From an uncultured Clostridia bacterium (GTDB lineage Bacteria > Bacillota > Clostridia > Christensenellales > UBA1242), in contig CAKVLR010000003.1 of the NCBI GenBank assembly GCA_934757855.1, forward strand, positions 106,544 through 170,543: DNA of 64,000 nt. The letters are read 5' to 3'. Shown piece after piece: positions 62,620 through 64,000 of this stretch (position 1 is its first letter; each line of letters opens with the position of its first letter). Both the position numbers and the translations under genes were made by a program. A model generated the notes under the pieces. That model was not told where the DNA came from, did not search any database, and saw only the letters and a program-made list of their open reading frames with translations.

Positions 62620-63617
62620 CAGAAAAATATTTTGTAGGTTACTCTGAGCGCGCGGACGGCATACGCGCTTTGATAAAAAAATATGGCTTTTCATCACTTG
62701 ATGAAGCGTACAATTTGGCTGAAAGCGTACTTAATTGTGAAGAATTCGTCAAAAAGGTACAACCGATTGTATTTGATAATGCAATTTGGGCGTTTAGAGT
62801 TGGAACAGCACTTGCTGTAAAAACTAAAACCACTACTCCACAAGAAATTGCTTTGCTTTTAGGTGAAGCATTGCAGGCTTTTTGTATCCCAGGGTCTGTT
62901 GCCGAACGCAGGCAAGTAGGCTTAGGTCACGGCAGGCTTGCACATACCCTACTTGATGACAACACAAAATGTTTTTGTTTTATCGCAGGACACGAGTCAT
63001 TTGCCGCTAGTGAAGGTGCAATCGCACTTGCAACTAGTGTAAATAAAGTGCGCAAAACTCCGCTAAAAATAATAATAAACGGTTTGGGCAAAGATGCTGC
63101 ATACATTATTAGCCGTATCGGCGGATTTACCTATGTGCAAACTGATTACGACTATTCGCGCGGTAAACTAATCATTAAAAATGAAAAACGATTTAGCACG
63201 AGCGCGCGTGGTGATGTCCGCGTATATGGTGCTTTGAGCGTAAACGAGGGCGTGGCGATTTGTGATTTTGAGCAAGTAGATATTTCGATTACAGGAAATT
63301 CAACCAACCCTACAAGATTTCAACACCCTGTCGCTGGAATTTACAAGAAAATGTGCAACAATGCTGGTCGAAAATACTTCTCAATCGCTAGTGGTGGCGG
63401 TACTGGTAGGACTCTCCACCCTGACAATCTAGGCGCAGGTCCAGCAAGTTATGGTCTAACCGATACTATGGGCAGGATGCACTGCGATGCACAATTTGCT
63501 GGTAGCAGTTCGGTTCCCGCTCATGTAAATATGATGGGGTTCGTGGGAATGGGCAACAATCCACTTATGGGCTGTTGCGCTAGCCTTGCAGTAAGATTAA
63601 GCGAATTGATAAAATAA
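62616..63617 (+). CDS. GGGtGRT protein, function unknown
   Basis: A 333-residue protein carrying the name-giving motif SGGGTGRTLHPDN at about residue 260, plus VAERRQVGLGHGRLAHTLL near 100, FIAGHESFAASEGAIALA near 122 and a Cys-Cys near the end (LMGCCASLAVRL). The family is recognised from conserved pairs with the NifU-like protein in anaerobes, but no reaction is known to me. It overlaps the upstream gene by four bases and ends at a terminator. Confidence 0.88.
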   Translation: MTEKYFVGYSERADGIRALIKKYGFSSLDEAYNLAESVLNCEEFVKKVQPIVFDNAIWAFRVGTALAVKTKTTTPQEIALLLGEALQAFCIPGSVAERRQVGLGHGRLAHTLLDDNTKCFCFIAGHESFAASEGAIALATSVNKVRKTPLKIIINGLGKDAAYIISRIGGFTYVQTDYDYSRGKLIIKNEKRFSTSARGDVRVYGALSVNEGVAICDFEQVDISITGNSTNPTRFQHPVAGIYKKMCNNAGRKYFSIASGGGTGRTLHPDNLGAGPASYGLTDTMGRMHCDAQFAGSSSVPAHVNMMGFVGMGNNPLMGCCASLAVRLSELIK

Positions 63618-63637
63618 AATTTAACTACAAAATGGAA

Positions 63638-63663
63638 AGAGCAACAAAATATGTTGCTTTTTT
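63638..63663 (+). terminator. Terminator of the NifU-like/GGGtGRT operon
   Basis: AGCAACA-AAATA-TGTTGCT followed by T6. Confidence 0.8.
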
Positions 63664-63938
63664 ATTTTATCATATCACCTTTTGAAAAGAAAAATAGATA
63701 TTGTTCTAATTGTTGCTTATTACTTTGTAATGATTTTCCCATTTCCATTTACTTTTTTCCTTTGGTACTAGGCAAAAAGTTCCGTATTGCTAGTGCCTAC
63801 TACATATCACTCTATTATATTTTTCTTATATTCATATTGACGTTTACTTTTTGAAGTGGTCGCTGTTTGGAAAATACATTGCCCCACTCGTGACAACCCA
63901 ATCATTCCACCGCCTATCACTCGCTATTGATAAATAGA
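63664..63938. other. Gene-free stretch before the rRNA operon end
   Basis: About 275 AT-rich bases with no supported gene. A 67-codon plus frame exists here, but it starts inside the terminator, has no ribosome site and is made of Phe/Tyr/Ile codons typical of AT-rich noncoding DNA. Confidence 0.6.
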
Positions 63939-63972
63939 AAAGCGACTTTAAAGTTTGCACTTTAAGTCGCTT
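63936..63972 (-). terminator. Terminator of the 5S rRNA/rRNA operon
   Basis: On the minus strand AAGCGACTTAAAGT pairs with ACTTTAAAGTCGCTT (one bulged base) around GCAA, followed by TTCTATTTATC. It lies a few bases after the 5S end. Confidence 0.8.
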
Positions 63973-63978
63973 AATAGA

Positions 63979-64000
63979 ATCTGGCAATGTCCTATTTTCC
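63979..64000 (-). rRNA. rrf: 5S rRNA, 3' end only (cut by window edge)
   Basis: On the minus strand the last bases read GGAAAATAGGACATTGCCAGA, matching the conserved 5S 3' end (GGGAGAGUAGGUCGCUGCCAGG pattern). The rest lies beyond the window. The following hairpin supports the call. The exact 3' end is uncertain by a few bases. Confidence 0.75.

Noticed and set aside
63651..63854. 67-residue plus-strand frame near the end
   Set aside because: Starts in a terminator, no ribosome site, composition of AT-rich noncoding DNA.
1..64000. CRISPR arrays, insertion sequences, prophage or tRNA genes
   Set aside because: No regularly spaced repeats, transposase or integrase genes, or tRNA-like cloverleaf sequences were recognised in the intergenic regions.

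Overview
This is an AT-rich stretch of a low-GC, Gram-positive, spore-forming bacterium, most likely an uncultured member of the Clostridia. The evidence is gpr (germination protease) and spoIIE, Firmicutes-type gene neighbourhoods (infC-rpmI-rplT, plsX-smc-ftsY, uvrC-murB-whiA-dnaE-pfkA, spoIIE next to tilS, acpS next to a MazF toxin), strong AGGAGG ribosome sites, and sigma-A promoters of the form TTGnnn-17-TATAAT. Nearly all of the window is housekeeping DNA packed into short operons, mostly on the minus strand. No phage, transposase or CRISPR array was seen.

Layout. 0-1.7 kb: tail of a NitT/TauT-type ABC importer. 1.7-6.5 kb: lepA-hemW, a glycerophosphodiesterase and ftsY. 6.5-11.7 kb: smc, plsX and rpmF, with a second diverged copy of the smc 3' end lying between smc and ftsY. 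11.8-17.1 kb: tmcAL facing yebC, a SpoU methyltransferase, rplT, rpmI, infC behind an L20-type leader, then tsaD. 17.1-27.1 kb: prfB and secA; then comFC, recD2, ysxC and lon. 27.3-31.9 kb: glmS, murI and gpr, divergent from rpsT and a ChbG-like deacetylase. 32-42.5 kb: a small membrane protein, then pfkA, dnaE, whiA, a PHP phosphatase, murB, an orphan solute-binding-like protein and uvrC. 42.6-49.8 kb: a small membrane protein, an AI-2E family permease, a flippase-like protein, tilS and spoIIE. 49.9-51.5 kb: an SDR enzyme and a WalJ-type metallo-hydrolase.

51.7-57.1 kb is the accessory part: three exported or anchored proteins. One joins four DnaJ-type CXXCXGXG motifs to Listeria-Bacteroides repeats and carries a run of ten G in codons 10-13. 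One is a low-complexity single-pass protein, and one is a 1016-residue GLUG-type beta-helix protein. 57.2-60.7 kb: mazF with an unusual short upstream partner, acpS, recX, yigZ and tyrS. 60.7-61.7 kb: two related unknown proteins. 61.9-63.6 kb: a NifU-like protein coupled to a GGGtGRT protein. The last 22 bases are the 3' end of a minus-strand 5S rRNA, so an rRNA operon lies just outside.

The most noteworthy signals are the poly-G tract in the surface protein, the duplicated smc tail with almost only synonymous differences, a terminator hairpin that also covers the ribosome site of the orphan solute-binding gene, an apparently leaderless uvrC, a phosphofructokinase with Asn at the Mg-binding Asp103, and the paired unknown genes.
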